Below, in pieces: positions 5,752 through 7,889 of a stretch of 7,889 nt of DNA. A program made the translations under genes and the position numbers. Under the pieces are notes generated by a model that was not told the origin of the DNA, did no database searches, and saw only the letters and a program-made list of their open reading frames with translations. The stretch lies in NCBI GenBank assembly GCA_910587285.1, contig CAJULM010000067.1:1-7889 (forward strand), in the 5' to 3' direction. The stretch comes from an uncultured Oscillospiraceae bacterium. Its GTDB lineage: Bacteria > Bacillota > Clostridia > Oscillospirales > Oscillospiraceae. Positions within the stretch are counted from its first letter, which is position 1; every line of letters starts with the position of its first letter.

Positions 5752-5997
5752 ATGGCGTACAGTGACGCGATGTGGGCGGAAGCGAAAAAGAAGTGCCGGT
5801 TAAATAACGAGGACATTGCCCTGGCAAAGTGCCTGGGCCTCAACCCGCGCAGCCTCATCAAAAACATTCCCAACAGGAGCGAACCATGGAAAGCCCCGGT
5901 GAAGGACTGGCTCCGCGAGATAGACGAAAAGCGCCAGAAAAAGGCGGCGCAGAAGCAGAAGCGGAAAGCAAAGTCAGGCGGGGGCGGCCCCGCCTGA
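5752..5997 (+). CDS. Small basic protein with LGLNPRSLIKNIP segment, function unknown
   Basis: An 81-residue protein transcribed against the surrounding genes. The ATG at 5752 follows the promoter by 31 bases, with AGGG nine bases upstream; the longer open frame would start before the promoter and is rejected. The body (MAYSDAMWAEAKKKCRLNNE, then a helix DIALAKCLGL, then NPRSLIKNIPN and WKAPVKDWLREI) reads as a compact helical unit, and its helix-turn-helix-like spacing could suit DNA or RNA binding. The C-terminal 20 residues are almost entirely Lys, Arg, Gln, Ala and Gly. I recall similar short proteins in clostridial genomes, without a known function. The last codons lie inside a 13-bp hairpin. 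The strong promoter and ribosome binding site support a real gene. Confidence 0.75.
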   Translation: MAYSDAMWAEAKKKCRLNNEDIALAKCLGLNPRSLIKNIPNRSEPWKAPVKDWLREIDEKRQKKAAQKQKRKAKSGGGGPA

Positions 5998-6000
5998 CTT
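5971..6000. terminator. Perfect 13-bp hairpin between convergent genes
   Basis: AAGTCAGGCGGGG and its complement flank the 4-base loop GCGG. The stem contains the last codons and stop of the 81-residue gene and ends six bases before the helicase stop codon. There is no T-run on either side, so it may block convergent transcription or protect 3' ends rather than act as a classic terminator. Confidence 0.5.
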
Positions 6001-6006
6001 GTCCCG

Positions 6007-7887
6007 TTATAGTTCCTGCCCCACAGCTTTGGGCGTTTTCCGATCCGGCCCCGGCTGGGCGGGCCGCTTCAAGCTGTCCAGCACCGAGGGGCGGGCGCAC
6101 TTGGCGATGGCCTGTTCCTCCTGCCTGTGCCCGCCGTCGATGTTCAGCAGGGCATCCAGCGCCGCGAGGCGGGCGGACTTCTCCCGCAGCTCGTCCTCCT
6201 GGGGGAAGGGCTTGCCCACCTCCCCCTTTGCCGCCTCCTGCTGGGCGAACAGGTTGTCAAGCTGGGCCTGGATCACTGCCAACCGCTCCGGCATCTTTTC
6301 CAGCGCGTGGTCGATGCGGATCAGGTTGCCGCGAATGTCCAGGCTCAGGTCGGTCTCATGGGTCATCTCGCCTTTCAACGCCAGCTTATGCTTGAACAGG
6401 CTGACGCACACCGACATGGAAAACCCGCGATAGCTGCCGATCAGGACCGGCTCCGTGTCCTTGATCTCCTTGCAGGCTTCCAGCAGCGCCGCCCCCGCCG
6501 CCTCCCGGTCCTCATAGGCCGTCCCCTTTATCACCATCCCGGCAAACCCCTGGGAAACCTCCCTGGTAACGGCGGCGGGTGCCGCAGGTTCCGCACCCTC
6601 GCCCGGCCCCTCCGCCGTGGGCGCGGGGACGGGGATCTCCTTGATAATGGTGGGATGGGGATGCTCCGCCAGGGTTTTCATGTCGGCGTTCAGCCCCTCA
6701 ATATAACCCTGGTACTGCCTGATCTGCTCCGGGAAATGCTTCATCAGGTTGTCCTCCAGCTCGTACTGTTTGCTTTGATGGGCCGCTTTCATGATTTTTA
6801 GCCTGGACACGTCCACATCCAGCTCCATGCGCTCCTTGATGCGGGGATCCCCGGCGCACAGGGCCTTGATCTCGGCATAGGACAGCGCCGCCTCGTCCAC
6901 ATCCTCGCAGGAGCGCACCGGGGATTTGGAGGTCATGATCTGCGAGATGAACTTCTGCTTGTTCTCAACCGTCTGCCACAGGTAGGCGTCGAAGGTGCCC
7001 TCGGTGACATAGCGGTACACACGGACGATTTTATTTAGATTCCCCCGGCGCTTAATGCGGCCCAAACGCTGGATCAAATCACGGGGCCGCCAGGGACAGT
7101 CCAGGTCATGGAGGGCAAACAGCAAGTCCTGGACGTTGGTGCCAGCGCCCATCTTGAAAGTGCTGCCCAACAGGACGCGCACCTGCCCGGAGCGCACCTT
7201 GGCGAACAGCTCCTTCTTCTGCACGTCGGTGTTGGCCTCGTGGATGAACGCCACCTGTTCTGGGGCCATGCCCCCGGCGATCAGCTTCTGCCTGATGTCC
7301 TCATAGACGGTGAAGGGCTTCTCACGTTCCAGCGGGATGCCCTGCTCCAGCATATGGAGGGTGGGATCGTCCAGCTTATCGCCGCCCTTTAGCGCCCGTT
7401 TGGAGGGCGCGGCCTTGGGTGTGCTGATATCGCAGAACACAAGCTGGGTCAGCTTTGCGCTGTCCCCGTCCCGCCAGCATTGCAGGATGTTCTCCACACA
7501 GCGGTTTACCTTGGTGCCGTCCTGGTCGGGCAGCAGGGGGTCGATGATCCGCTGGTCCAGGCCCAGCTTCCGCCCATCGCTGGTGATTTTCAGCATATTG
7601 TCCTCCCGGGGGTCCACGGTGCCGGAATGGACTTTGGTGGCCCGCTTGGAAAGCTCCTTCACCATCTCCTTCTGAATTGCGGTGGGCTTGGAGGCGATGG
7701 TGTGATACTCCACCTCCGGGGTGGGCAGGTCAAGCTGGTCGGCGGTTTTGATGTCGGCCACCTCTTTGAACAGGTTCATCAGCTCCGGCAGGTTGAAGAA
7801 CCGGGCGAAGCGGGTCCGCGCCCGGTAGCCGGTGCCCTCCGGGGCCAGCTCCAGGGCGGTGACGGTCTCGCCAAACCGGGAGGCCCA
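6007..7887 (-). CDS. C-terminal part of a giant SNF2-type helicase (element 'DNA methylase/helicase'), start outside window
   Basis: The 626 visible residues continue from the right edge without an internal start; the first visible residues are WASRFGETVTALEL. They contain the second RecA-like lobe of a superfamily 2 helicase: TQLVFCDIST, motif V STFKMGAGTNVQ (about 242-253) and motif VI RDLIQRLGRIKRRGN (about 269-283) with its arginine fingers. Next comes a helical segment, then the late region with SYRGFSMSV and GNLIRIDHALE, then LGKPFPQE-like VGKPFPQEDEL. This arrangement matches the C-terminal end of the roughly 2000-3000-residue helicase or methyltransferase-helicase proteins of Tn1549-like elements. 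It probably remodels or protects transferred DNA; any methyltransferase domain would lie upstream of the window. The tail (about 599-626) starts RPSVLDSLKRP and ends VGQEL, shared with the next gene. Confidence 0.88.
   Translation of the reverse strand, partial: WASRFGETVTALELAPEGTGYRARTRFARFFNLPELMNLFKEVADIKTADQLDLPTPEVEYHTIASKPTAIQKEMVKELSKRATKVHSGTVDPREDNMLKITSDGRKLGLDQRIIDPLLPDQDGTKVNRCVENILQCWRDGDSAKLTQLVFCDISTPKAAPSKRALKGGDKLDDPTLHMLEQGIPLEREKPFTVYEDIRQKLIAGGMAPEQVAFIHEANTDVQKKELFAKVRSGQVRVLLGSTFKMGAGTNVQDLLFALHDLDCPWRPRDLIQRLGRIKRRGNLNKIVRVYRYVTEGTFDAYLWQTVENKQKFISQIMTSKSPVRSCEDVDEAALSYAEIKALCAGDPRIKERMELDVDVSRLKIMKAAHQSKQYELEDNLMKHFPEQIRQYQGYIEGLNADMKTLAEHPHPTIIKEIPVPAPTAEGPGEGAEPAAPAAVTREVSQGFAGMVIKGTAYEDREAAGAALLEACKEIKDTEPVLIGSYRGFSMSVCVSLFKHKLALKGEMTHETDLSLDIRGNLIRIDHALEKMPERLAVIQAQLDNLFAQQEAAKGEVGKPFPQEDELREKSARLAALDALLNIDGGHRQEEQAIAKCARPSVLDSLKRPAQPGPDRKTPKAVGQEL
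6042..6093. repeat. 52-bp direct repeat, copy 2 (tail of helicase gene)
   Basis: Partner of 5296-5347, with five mismatches counted by eye; see that entry for the shared coding content. Confidence 0.8.
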
Positions 7888-7889
7888 GC

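Noticed and set aside
5678..5827. N-terminal extension of the DUF3848 protein
   Set aside because: It overlaps the promoter and body of the divergent gene, and a good ribosome binding site fits the start at 5677.
5142..5873. 243-residue minus-strand frame over the Fic promoter and DUF3848 gene
   Set aside because: It is a Gly/Ala-rich frame-shadow of the DUF3848 gene without start signals, and it crosses a good promoter.

Overview
The window is a G+C-rich piece of a conjugative or mobilisable element from a Gram-positive host, most likely a gut clostridial lineage such as Oscillospiraceae. The evidence is AGGAGG-type ribosome binding sites, sigma-A promoters, and gene families typical of Tn1549-like integrative conjugative elements: a MOBP-type relaxase, MobC, DUF3849/DUF3848 proteins, a SLOG protein and a very large SNF2-type helicase. 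No integrase, T4SS gene, tRNA or attachment site lies in the window, so this is an internal segment. The family names come from recognising sequence, not from a database search.

Nearly all genes run on the minus strand, so in transcription order they read from right to left. Positions 7887-6007 hold the C-terminal 626 residues of a giant helicase-like protein whose start is outside the window. Then come a DUF3848-like protein (5677-5258), a Fic-domain AMP-transferase candidate with its own promoter (5163-4369), a protein with two DUF3849-like units (4300-3083), MobC (3086-2742), a SLOG-family protein (2383-1943), an unrecognised 100-residue protein (1855-1553) and the relaxase (about 1502-87). 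Two small genes run the other way and interrupt this order: a ribbon-helix-helix regulator (2481-2687) and an 81-residue basic protein (5752-5997). Each ends in a perfect 13-bp hairpin close to the end of the converging minus-strand gene. No stretch over 300 bases lacks a gene.

Relaxase and MobC should form the relaxosome that nicks and loads DNA for transfer. The helicase and the DUF3848, DUF3849 and Fic proteins look like accessory or cargo proteins. The most striking signal is that four consecutive proteins of unrelated fold (helicase, DUF3848, Fic and double DUF3849) all end in G-[PQ]-E-L. Three of them also share an RPSV-containing Pro/Lys/Arg-rich tail. The relaxosome proteins lack it, so it may be a common targeting or docking signal.

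Other points of note are a relaxase that appears to start at ATA, a strong intrinsic terminator touching the ribosome binding site of the DUF3849 gene, an internal ribosome binding site inside that gene, and three 12-bp repeats over a promoter next to the ribbon-helix-helix gene.
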